This document shows, in pieces, positions 10,736 to 20,961 of a stretch of DNA of 64,000 nucleotides. The stretch spans positions 68,801,850-68,865,849 of the forward strand of contig CM054113.1 of assembly GCA_028673005.1 (NCBI GenBank). The letters run 5' to 3'. Each line of letters begins with the position of its first letter. The first letter of the stretch is position 1. The notes below the pieces were generated by a model. It was not told where the DNA came from. It ran no database searches and saw only the letters and a program-made list of their open reading frames with translations. The position numbers and the translations under genes are program-made. This DNA is from Tanypteryx hageni (Eukaryota; Arthropoda; Insecta; Odonata; Petaluridae).

Positions 10736-12806
10736 CTTCAGGAACATAGTTTTTCAATTTCATTTCACCCATAAATAAGCTCCATAATTCTCTCCTATAT
10801 AATGCATCACCGGTGAATTTTTATCGTGAATGCTACACATACATTTCCTTCAAAAACACTCAAAATGATCACAGAAATGATTCGCCGTATATAAATCCAT
10901 AACAAACTATAAATAGAAAAAACCTCTAACGACCTCAAATCCGAACTCCGAAATTCGTGATTTTGCTGCAATCGAGAGAGAGAGAGAGAGAGAGAGCAAG
11001 AGAGGGGTCCATCCTTTGGAATAATACATTTCCCAAAACGCCGCCGTTCGTTCGAATAACGAGGCGGCTTCGAAAGAGCGTATAAAAGTCGATTCCGAAA
11101 TTCCCTTTCATTCGAATTTCACAGCCATGGACATTCAATGGCCAAAAACCCATTGTCCTCCGCCACGGAGGAGTGGGAACGAGACGAGGGGTGGGGGAGG
11201 GAGGGGGAGAGTTAACGGAGTCTGAGGGAGGCGACGGGAAGGGCGCGGCGGGTCTTTTGGATACAAATCAAGCCGCGACGAGGGGAACCCTTTTGAATTC
11301 GGCCGATCCTTCGCCAACGCCCAAATCCAAAAATACACGTGGCGACGGGAAAAACCTATAACGCTGTTACAGACCCTGTAGCTCTGAGGCAGGTAGGGAG
11401 GGAGAAAAAAAAACGAAACGAATTTTTTTTCTGTTATCTTTCGATGACAAAAACTGGAGTAATTCATAAAACCACGAGGTCACGTAAGAATAACGAAAAC
11501 GTAAACTATTTTGATGCGAAGACCTTGGATATCGCCTGAAGTAACCAAACAACTATGTGCATAAAAACAATAGCGCAGACTGAAATGTATCATTCGCGCT
11601 AAGTAGTAGATTCGATCTTTTAAAATTCATAAATTGTAATGTAAAATCAGGCTACTGCATAGAAATCTTCTAAAGAGAATAGTAGAAAGGCATTGAAAAC
11701 CCTCCATGAACGAAAAGCCCAATTTTATTAACAGACACTTTTCATAGATCCGTTCCTAAAATGGCAATTTCCGACTGTACATATACATACGCATATATAC
11801 ATACATTTATACATAGATACAAACAATTACCTGTACATCTACAAACAAATACACATAAATATACACGTACATACACAAATATGTGCATATATATCGCAAC
11901 AAATAGTTATGCAGTCGAGGCCGTAATTTTCTCGGTCTGCGGAAATATATTTCAAAGACCCTCCTTTTAATCAACCGCTCATAAATCCTCCTCCGCTCTA
12001 CTCGAGGGTGAATCCGACAGAAATTCACCAACTTTCTTCCACCAAAACAACTCATTTCCTCCAGCTCAAAACAACAACAAAACGCTGGAAAATTTCCATC
12101 ATTTTTTTACAACCTGTACGAGATTACACCCCTTTCTTTCCCCGACCGCCACAACGACATAACCAGTTTTTACCTCCGAGAGGCATCGTGGAAATACGAT
12201 TAAAAAAAACAAAATAACACTCGCGCTTGTTTTTTTTTACATCCCCGGGAATTTTCTCACGACTCTCCGGACCCATAATTCAACCACGTCACCCTGGAAC
12301 AAACACACAACGTGATGGAGGGGAAGAGACTGAAAAAGGGGAAAGGAATACAGGTGAGAGAGAGAGGGGGGAGGTGAGAGGGAGTGGAGGAGGAGATTTT
12401 GCGCAGAGAAAATAGGCGGCAGCAAAACCATAAGAGATGAATGGCTCAGTCATTGAGAAAGTGAAGGAGGGATCGGCGGATGGGGAGAAGGTGGTGGAGA
12501 ATGAAAAAAGAAAGAAAGGAGGGAGAGATATGTGGGAGATGATGGTTGGAGTACATTATGCGTCGCCGTGACTCATGAAAACGGGCAATTGAGAGAGCAC
12601 AGGTGGGTAAGGCTTAGAAAATACCTCATACTCCTCTCTCTTTTCATCTCATGCGTCTCAAAAGGTTGAAATCAAGAGGGTTGATGGGAATGGATAATTA
12701 TGCCAATATATGGGAAAGTCGGGAAGCGACTCGATTATGAAAGTTCTGAAAGGATTTTAAGAGGGCAGATTAAAAGCAGGATGCTATAATAACATAACGA
12801 GAAATA
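10736..12806. other. Spacer with simple repeats, no gene recognised
   Basis: Contents seen: a (GA)n run at about 10,974-10,998, a degenerate ATAC/ACAT-rich microsatellite at 11,770-11,905, and purine-rich tracts at 12,305-12,410 and 12,465-12,545. The ORFs across 11,135-11,467 and 12,227-12,431 read through purine or pyrimidine tracts and are not gene-like. Confidence 0.5.
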
Positions 12807-13217
12807 GGTTATGGCAGCGGTTTCCAACCTGTGGACCGCGAAAACGAAACGATGCATATGAAATATTTTCAGTGTTGTATTTTTTAAGACGTGTCGTACT
12901 ATTTTATACAAATTATTAAATTACTGCAAAATATACTGTACGAATCGTTCAATATTACAATGTGAAGCTATACTTAACTTTCCGTTTTATGAATAGGACT
13001 TTGGATTTGACCCAATTTGGATCCAAATTAATTAATTAATGAAATGTTTTAGAACAAACATTAATCTTCGTGCAAATATAATAAATATAAATGTTCTGAA
13101 GCTATTGTTAAATTTTATATTTACTGGTGGATAGATGGGGGGAAAGGGGTTGCGTTCAGGTCGACTGCCTAGATAGGGGGCTGCGGATGCATCAAGGTTG
13201 AAAACCGCTTGGTTATG
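12807..13217. mobile_element. hAT-type MITE with TSD
   Basis: The left terminus CAGCGGTTTCCAACCT (from 12,815) and the right terminus AAGGTTGAAAACCGCT (ending about 13,209) are inverted repeats, with about 14 of 15 positions paired. The string GGTTATG flanks both sides (12,807-12,813 and 13,211-13,217), consistent with a slightly decayed 8-bp hAT TSD. The element is about 395 bp and encodes no transposase. Confidence 0.65.
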
Positions 13218-13235
13218 AAAAATGTAGAAGTCATA

Positions 13236-13524
13236 CAGTAGAACCTCGTATAACCGGATCGATTTGGACCGGAAACGTTCCGAATGAGCGAGATTCGGGA
13301 TAATCCACCGTGACATTTTCGAGTAGGCACAAAAACGGGAGATTATTTTACTTAAAATAAATTAATCTGTATAATGCATTTAGTGAAACGCAAGGGTTGT
13401 TGCTGTTTAATATGTAGGTTTAAATATGTGCTTGAAAGCCATTATAAGCGGATCTGAAAATGGCCCGGATAAACGGGAGATCAGTATCAGCGAAGACCGG
13501 ATAAACGTAGCTATCCAGTATATG
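13236..13524. mobile_element. Pogo/Tigger-like MITE
   Basis: The left end CAGTAGAACCTCGTATAACC followed by GG is close to known pogo/Tigger termini. The right side carries GACCGGATAAACGTAGCTAT then CCAGTA, an imperfect inverse. An internal copy GGCCCGGATAAACGGGAGAT lies at about 13,462. It contains no coding capacity. Confidence 0.45.
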
Positions 13525-14870
13525 GGTAAAAACTATATGTCCGAGTAAAATATAAGATGGCCGCCATCAGCAGTGATTAAGCGATCGTCGGTTCTTGTCG
13601 CCTTATTTCAATCATCGATCGTTTTAAATACTACTGATGATAGCGGCTACATCGTAACACTTATGCATGCGGTCTACTCTATACTTTCATGAATGAGCGA
13701 GTTATCATTGTTTCGACTCTACACGCGAGCTGAGCTCAAAAAAAGTCTTCTTCGAAAATAGGAGCTCTGAGAGTTTACCAATAATCAAAATGTCAGACGA
13801 AAGAAGCGCTATCGCTAATCACATTAAATTGACGAAGATTCTCGCGTTAATTTTTATATAAACCATTTAATGGAGACGGGTTGATTGAAACGAAAATTTT
13901 TAACGCCGATTTCGACGATCAGGAAGTTTATACACGCAGGCGAGTTACAAAGACGTAAGTTCTTTAATAAATAATTTACGGAGAGCCCTTTAGGCAACTA
14001 ATTACGCGATGTGCCTCGGCATTTAAGGAAAGAACGGCCTGAAAGTTAAGAGAAACTGCGGACTGCAGGAACGGACGACGGATTACGAATTGCGCATAAA
14101 ACGTCGGGATGGCTATAAAAACGTTTCAAGGGCTCTAACGAAAGCCGGATGAGAGAGAATGGATTAAAGGAGGATGGTAAACGGTAATTTGCCTTATGAG
14201 AGCCATAAAATCTAGGTTTTCACAGCCGAGGTAAATTATCCAATAGAAATCACAAGAATACTTAAAAAGTTAATTAAAAATTAGAAGAGCTTTATGAACG
14301 AGATTCGCTTCTTCAAAGAAGCGCCTAAGCTATGACAATATACATACATAATAGAGAGACATATAAGGTCAACGATAATCCTTAATTTCTAGCGTCAAAA
14401 TTAATTATGAGAACATAAATTTTAATTTACAATTTTACAGGGATGTCTCGTTAATTATAATTAATATTTTATAAAGCATCAAAGATAACCCGCGACGGGA
14501 TGACTTTGAGATTTTTATGTACATAGGTACATTAAAAAGAGTGCTTAAAAGATCAGGATAATGAGGCAACAAGTCATTAATTTAAATAGTTTACCGACAG
14601 AAAGGATGAGATAGAACCTATAGTAGAGTCTCCATAAAACTAAGTTCAAGGAAAGTCATAAAAAGATTTGAGTATTCGAAACTTTGCGTTGAAGAATTCC
14701 ATTTTAATATTTAAGAACATGAAAGGGAATAATATCTACTTTTACACGCCGAAACGTCGAGTAATAGACGCTCGAGTTATCGAGATTGGACAATGTAAAA
14801 ATGGAGGGAAATACCGAAGTTGTCAATCCAATCGGATTGAGCATGTAAAATATCTATACTATATTGACCC
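13525..14870. other. AT-rich spacer, nothing recognised
   Basis: No ORF with a recognisable domain, no RNA gene and no bounded repeat was found. Confidence 0.4.
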
Positions 14871-16130
14871 TTCATAAGAGGATACTAATGTTTAGGCATT
14901 TCCACATTAGCTACAGACTTGAAATTAGACGCGATTATAGATTTTTAGTGGCTCTAGGAAAATTCACCGACTGCAATTCACCATACCGTTTTTAGTCATA
15001 ACCAAACAGAAAAAATTGCGAAAATTCATATTTTAAGGGGTTGTTTTAGCCCCATTTTTACCCATAATAAAGCACGTAAATCGGTGCAGAGGTTTATATA
15101 TTTGGTTTTTAAATTTATTTTCCATCAAGATTCGAACTCGGGACTTAAACTATCAGATGGCTGAAAGATGGTAGTTTCTTATTTGTGAAGACAGAATTCG
15201 AATACATGCAGTATTTGCGCAAATACGTGTTTTTATCCGAAAAAAGGAGTTTTTTCCGGGTCTGAATAATGGAAAATTGGCATGGCGACCAAACCAATGC
15301 TTTTAAAAGAGGACGAATGAGCTGTATTAGTCCCCTTGATTAAATTGATCTTCTGGGGTTTTCAGCCTATTTTATGATGTTACATATTTAAGACGACGTA
15401 AGCATATGATTACGTCATATAGTATAGATAGGGGGATACTTATAGGAGGAAACTAATGTTTAGGCACTTACAGATAATCTGGACACTTGAAACTTTTTGT
15501 GGGTAGGACTATGGGCATAACCGACTAGAAAATCGAAAACCTCGAAAAAGTTATACAATGCGGCCGCTAAAAATTCGCAAACATTTAAACAAATATTTAA
15601 TGTTTACATATTTCTGCATGTTCCACGAATCTGAAATTATTTGTAAAAATAGAATTCGTGAAATAACCGAATAGGGATTATAGAAGTTCTGATATGTTAA
15701 TTGATTTGGCTGTTAAAATTTAAACAAATAGATAAATGTATAGATACTTAGAGACGAGCTAAGGAGCTGAAAATTTTCACTTATTTAAAGGTTAGTGCAA
15801 ATGCATAAATACACATTTGAAAATTTCCATGAAGTTTTTATTGCGGCAAATTAAAAAATGTTAACTTGAAACAATTCGATAAATATCATTTCACTTCCAG
15901 ATGTGCTACAACTTTGAAATTTGGCAGAAATGTGTGGCATTAGTACCCCACAATGGAAAAAGTATAATATTGTTAAAATTACAAATTTTAAGAATTGCTT
16001 TTACTCCAACATTGCTCCATAAGGAAAGAACGAAAATTGGTGCAGAGGTGAAAACTTTTGAATTAAAAAAATTTCAAATAATGAAATATTTCTCTGAAGA
16101 ATTTATGTTTTTCAAGGTGGGATGAAACGC
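14871..16130. repeat. Unclassified internally repetitive segment
   Basis: The block GGATACTAATGTTTAGGCAT at about 14,880 is repeated as GGAAACTAATGTTTAGGCAC at about 15,448, each followed by a related ACTTGAAA stretch. The string GGTGCAGAGGT occurs at about 15,083 and 16,039. CTACAGACTTGAAATT (about 14,911) resembles CTACAACTTTGAAATT (about 15,906). The direct spacing is about 570 bp. At about 15,130, AGATTCGAACTCGGGAC reversed resembles a tRNA B box. I could not assign a class. The 74-codon ORF at 15,901-16,125 shows no recognised domain. Confidence 0.4.
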
Positions 16131-17335
16131 TTGCAGAATGCAAGCACATTTTATTAGTAAATCATACAAACAAACGCAATCGCAAAAAAAGACGAAAGTC
16201 GCACAAAAACACCCTAATCGCAGGAATGTTCACATCCAACGCGCGAATGAGTCAGCACCGAATGGCAGAGTATGCTCGGAGGTGTCTCAAGTTTTCATTT
16301 AGGGGATATTTTGTTTCCACCGTACGGAGCGTAGAGGCGTGGCATTCACGTGGATAACCATGGCCAGGGACGAGAGCGAGGCACGCGCGAGTGGACGAAA
16401 CTAAAGGACTGCCAAGGATAACATGTGCGACGTGCTCTTTTGCGCAATGCGCAGTTTTTTTTGCGAAGCCCTCGACATTCGAGAAGAACCGCGGAGAAGC
16501 GCAAGGGGAACGCGCGGGGAAAAAAAGATTAGATAATGACTCCCCAGTATTCAAATCCCACCAAAACACGAGAAGTCGGCCCCGGATAAACGGGAGAGAC
16601 ACTGAGAAATTTATATAGGCTCTTTATATCTTCGCAACGCCAGACGTTTTCTACGGAGGGTCGCTGGTCACGCACCCGAGCGTATTTTTTTCTCTCGTTT
16701 CGACGAATGCGATAGACCGCAAATCTCCGTCGGGGGCGTGTCCGACCCGCGTCCCCTTTCGCCCCCCCCCTCCCCTCCTCTGCTCCTTTTTATGCATTCA
16801 GCTCGTAACCGCATCGCCAGTCGTTATAACACATTGGGAAGTCTAACCACGGACACAGAACGGTGCAAATGAGTCCCTGCGGTTCCCTTTGATTCGGCTC
16901 GGCAACCTAGCCCCCGCGAAGCCGTAAAAAATTTATACGTAGGCACGAAACGAAAGACAAATGAGAAACGAAAGGGCGCACGTACGCCGCTACTAGACGT
17001 AACGTGAAGTAAACAGTAAGATGGGACGGAAAAGGTTTGATTGTCGGAGCACCATACGATTTATAAAACCGCTCACGCGGATGACAGCGCGTTATTGATG
17101 GTTTTTAAGACTATTTTCTCCCAGCAATCCTCGTGATGCCAGAAAGAACGCTCAAAATAAAAAATAATTAATGATCTCTCTTCCTATTCGAGCGTGATGG
17201 ACGTCAAGAGTGTGGCGGGTTTCAGCGGAGGCACTTTTTGGTGGCTTACAAGAACGGTCAATTTTTGAAGAACTTTTAGAAAGACTTAAGTCCTCGCGGA
17301 TACATCACCCAGTGACCAATCAAAGATGAATGATC
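16131..17335. other. Spacer without recognised genes
   Basis: Two overlapping antiparallel ORFs (16,252-16,602 and 16,391-16,618) lie in a GC-richer patch without recognisable motifs. A C-run occurs near 16,763. Nothing else was seen. Confidence 0.4.
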
Positions 17336-17339
17336 CATG

Positions 17340-17455
17340 CTGGCCTTGGAAGAGGGATAATTGACGTTTAGGCTTCCAATTCTAAGGTCACGGTTTCGAA
17401 CCCCGCTGCGCGCGTCGATGCCCGTGGTTGCCTTCGTCACTGTTTATGATCTTCA
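17340..17455 (+). repeat. tRNA-like (SINE-type) fragment
   Basis: The string GGTTTCGAACCCC at about 17,391 matches a tRNA B box with one inserted T. GAGGGATAATT about 40 bases upstream resembles the region upstream of the B box in the SINE at 62.4 kb. The cloverleaf is not intact, so this is a retroposon fragment rather than a tRNA gene. Confidence 0.35.
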
Positions 17456-17504
17456 TATAATTATTTAAAGAAATAAATCAATAAATGGACGCAATCTATA
17501 CAAC

Positions 17505-17560
17505 AACTTTATGTAATATGACCAGTTTCGCAGCATTATTGCATCATCAGACCTAATGAA
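17505..17560 (-). ncRNA. Divergent hammerhead-like motif
   Basis: On the minus strand CTGATGATGCAATAATGCTG continues CGAAACTGGTC. The conserved CTGATGA and GAAA boxes are separated by a GCA..TGC hairpin, and GTC could be the cleavage triplet. Stem I pairing is weak and the flanks differ from the main palindromic family, so it may be a different repeat or chance. Confidence 0.3.
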
Positions 17561-17689
17561 CCACTAATAATGGCTTTCCACAAAGTTACACCTGATTCTG
17601 CTGAATTTACTCTCCATAAGTACTACGTGTTGTTTACGAGCTAATGAAAATTAAGTGAATTAAAAAATGATAAAATGAATTTGAAAGGA

Positions 17690-17855
17690 GCTTAGGGCGT
17701 AAACCTGTACGAACCAGCCACAAGAAGGTGAGATTCAATATAAAAAATTGAAGGACTAAGTACTTATCTTAGGGATCTCCAATAGCCATAACAAGGTTCT
17801 TTGTTGAATTTGTTTTCAGCCGTAAGACGGGCTCGATCAATCTCCAGTGGACAAA
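17690..17855 (-). repeat. Arm flank of the palindromic hammerhead-like repeat, rearranged
   Basis: Reversed, this segment contains CCTTGTTATGGCTATTGGAG then ATCCCTAAGATAAGTACTTA, matching the flank of the 47.28-kb copy (CTTGTTATGGCGATTGGAGA, AAGATAAGT). Next to it, on the plus strand, is TTTTCAGCCGTAAGACGGGC then TCGAT, which matches TTTTCAGCCATAAGGCGAGC at about 47,408. In the 47-kb copy the two modules point the same way and here they are opposed, so one has been inverted. Confidence 0.55.
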
Positions 17856-18525
17856 AAGATCAATTTAAAAACAAAACGTTCTTTCGTACCTACAAGCCTA
17901 GAAACTTCGGACGACCCCTGAAGCCTGTCAAACAAAAAAAGGCCAAATGTCCGATTCTATCTGTCGACGACAGGACAAGAAATGTATGAAAGGAATACCA
18001 ATGGTTGATGGCACAGAGCGCGTTTCCGACTTCCGAAGAATCCCTTTAATCTTCCGCCTAACTCACACGCGCTCTCTCTCTCTCTCCACCCCACTCCTCT
18101 TTCAACCCAAGCATTAGCGACGTAAAACACGTACGCCAAATCGGCAAGACCTTCCTTAACGACGTCATGCGAGAACAATAATCGACCTTTCCCTTACTCG
18201 ACGCATCGAAGCGACGCCGTCGGATTTTTTTTAAAGGAAACGAGTAGCGCTAAATCGACAGGGACGCATTCGTTATTACCGCCGCTCCGCTTTTCGACGG
18301 ATGAGAATGACATCGGTGGATTGCAGCTTCTCGGGCGATACGCGAAGGAGACAGGTTGAAATGGAAGTCTCGCGAAGCGAAGTATAAGAAATAAAAAAAT
18401 ATTTCCTCGCGAAGGAAAATCACACGTGCGTGATTTAAGGCCGGAAGGGATTTATTGGGTGTCTTCATAAAACACCTGGATCCGAAGAGGAGACAAGGTT
18501 TCTTTATAAATAAGCTCGAGACAGA
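17856..18525. other. Spacer, no gene recognised
   Basis: A short CT run lies at 18,073-18,087. The ORFs across this region are antiparallel overlaps without recognisable features. Confidence 0.4.
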
Positions 18526-19040
18526 CAGGAAGAGAGTAAGGTGGAGAGGCGGGAGATATTGCACGAGGGGGAGGGAGGGAAGAGGGGTGGGGGAGAGAGA
18601 GGATAAGGAATCGGTCAAAGCCATCGGCACATCGGAATACAAATGAAGGGAAGATAGAGAACGACGTCCTGCGTGACAGACAAACTTGATTCAAAATGCA
18701 TTACTTCCACTGCATCTAGTAGGGTAGGAGACGGATATGGAAAGAGAATGAGGAAGAGTGAGGAGAAAATAAGGGACGGAGGAATACGAAAGGGAGCGAG
18801 GGAGGATGGGAAAGAGAAAAAGAGGGATATGGAGAAAAGAACGGAGAGAAAAGGAGGGAGATGGAGAAAAGGACAGAGAGAAAAGGAGGGAGATGGAGAG
18901 ATTGAGATTGGATGAAGAGGTGAGAGAGACAGGGAAAGGGTGGGGGAAAGAGAAAAGCTATATAAATGGAGAGGAGGGAAAAAATGACGGTGGGGAGGGA
19001 AAGGAGAGAGGGAAAGAGAGGAGGGAGAGAGATGGAGACG
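18526..19040 (+). repeat. Purine-rich tract containing a 32-bp tandem repeat
   Basis: The plus strand is strongly purine-rich from 18,530 to 18,605 and from 18,720 to 19,040. Within it ATGGAGAAAAGRACRGAGAG begins at 18,829 and 18,861, with a third partial unit at 18,893, giving a 32-bp period. AGATTGGATGARGAGGTG at about 18,905 recurs at about 26,128 in another purine tract, so these two tracts share a source. Apparent ORFs here are Lys/Arg/Glu/Gly-only artefacts. Confidence 0.75.
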
Positions 19041-19041
19041 G

Positions 19042-19330
19042 GGCCGTGCCTAGTGTTTGGCGTCCGGGTGCAAGATATCTCTGTGACGTCCCCCTGCTAG
19101 CGAAGTTTTGTGGCATGAACAAATAGGACTTTTTTCATCGATATAGAGTGGACACAATATGATGGATTTCTGTCGATGTATCCCAGAACGAACTGACTGA
19201 AATAATTCGTTGCATAGATATACAGAGAAACATATAATATAATATCTGCTTGAACGAAACTTTGAAAACTCGCCGCACATTTGATTAAAATGTCAATACT
19301 CTGTCCCGTTACCTTAATGATCAATCAATA
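19042..19330. mobile_element. Possible truncated hAT-type end
   Basis: GGGGCCGTGCCTAGTGTTTG then GCGTCCGGGTGCAAG resembles hAT-type G/C-rich termini. It starts exactly at the end of the purine tract. No matching right end or TSD was found. Confidence 0.25.
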
Positions 19331-19551
19331 ATTCCAATATTTTTAGGTTATTTTGTCAATTGACAAGCCTAATTAAATGCGATAATTATTTTGACTATAA
19401 GAAAACAAAATTTCAATTATTTAGGCATTCCTATGTCAAAGTACCGACTTCGTATTTTCATTTTAAGATATTTTAAAATCTAATGAAGAAGTAGATGTCA
19501 GTAATTATATTATTATTTGGAGAAATTGTTATGGGATTTGAATTTGGTACA
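19331..19551. other. AT-rich spacer
   Basis: Nothing recognised between the possible hAT end and the bounded MITE. Confidence 0.4.
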
Positions 19552-19868
19552 TCTACGATCAGGGGTGGCCCGAGGAATTTTGGCGCCCCGGGCGAGATAG
19601 TACTCCAGCGTCCCCCTCCGTTAATGTTGGTTGGGATATTTACAAAGTACATGTTAATGTATTCATCGCCCTGTAAAAGTTATTGATAAGGAAAAATTAA
19701 AACGAATGCCATGAAGATTTTAGCCTGTTCCTCAAAATAAATTGATATCCAATATTTATTCACTTGCAAGTAATGTATAGATAAATGATCGGGATAGCGC
19801 CCCCAAAACTTTGGCGCCCCGGGCAGCTGCCCGGTTCGCCCGCAGCTTGTGCCGGCCCTGTCTACGAT
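19552..19868 (+). mobile_element. CCCGGGCG-family hAT MITE, complete copy with 8-bp TSD
   Basis: The element (19,560-19,860, 301 bp) starts CAGGGGTGGCCCGAG and ends CTTGTGCCGGCCCTG, which are imperfect inverted repeats. It is flanked by an identical octamer TCTACGAT at 19,552-19,559 and 19,861-19,868, the 8-bp duplication diagnostic of hAT transposition. Near both ends lies TTTGGCGCCCCGGGC in direct orientation. It has no coding capacity. Related copies are at 1, 25.46, 48.86 and 60.2 kb. Confidence 0.85.
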
Positions 19869-20961
19869 CGCCTAAATACGGTATAAGGCAAAATTCACGC
19901 AATATCATGTTATGTTAATTTTGTGTTTCGGTATTTGACATTACTAAAACTCTAGTTTAATAATAAAATAAAATGATTGCTTTAATAGAGAAATAGTATA
20001 GATAAATGTATAAATAAATTAATATAAATGTAACTATAAATAAAAAAATGGTAAGACTAAGGTGGTTAAGAAGAGGCAAAAAAATAAAACTCATGATTAG
20101 CATTTTATGTGAAAAATTCCATTAAAAAGAATATAAATTTACTATATTTTATCGATCTTTCGATCGTATTTCAAATATACCCATTCATGGCAATTGTATT
20201 TATTTGGTTTTTAGTCATAAAATATCTTGATTAATTTTCTTGTTATTGAATAGAACTAATACATTCATTGTGTTTAATTTTATCATAGTATTTTTTAAAA
20301 CTGTTTAGAACAATTCTCAAACCCGCACTCCTACCAAAACACTTCACTCTTTCCCCACCTTTTAATATTACATACCAGATCATATATCAAACCTTACTTT
20401 AGCAATCCACCCTAAAAGATATTTTTGACATACCTCTTGAACTTATAATTTTCTGAGTATTAGCAAACCATAGCGGATCTATATGACGTACAAATAAGTG
20501 CGAAACCAAACGTAATCCTATATACGTACACAAACACACTTATTTTAAAAGTTATTGATAAGAATAATTTCCACTAGTAAAACTAGTCTACATTATCTTA
20601 TATGAGGATATAATTAACAAAGAAAGAATCGTGCAAAGACAAAAAAACTGGCGTCGGGCTTACGACAAAATGATCGCCCTGCCGTTCCGCCGATCCTCGT
20701 TCTTCTAAATAAAGGAATATTTTCGTATTCAAAAGTTATCTTGTGTATATAAATCGATAAACATATGTGAACTCGATACAAGGACCGAATACAGGAGTAC
20801 ATTACTGTAAACTCACTCTTCAAAAATGAGTGAACATTCAATAGGAATAAGATGTTATAATTATAAAAGATTTAGCTGCGTATTCAAGCAACCTTTTATA
20901 ACTACTTACCTACAGTTTTATCAAAAACTCAAAACAATTTAGGACTTGTGAGCGGAAAGCA
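19869..20961. other. AT-rich spacer, nothing recognised
   Basis: No coding or bounded repeat feature was recognised. The ORF at 20,614-20,841 on the minus strand has no identifiable motif. Confidence 0.4.

Noticed and set aside
18673..19126. Lys/Arg/Glu/Gly-rich ORFs
   Set aside because: Products of the purine tract in two frames, with the 32-bp period visible in the translation.
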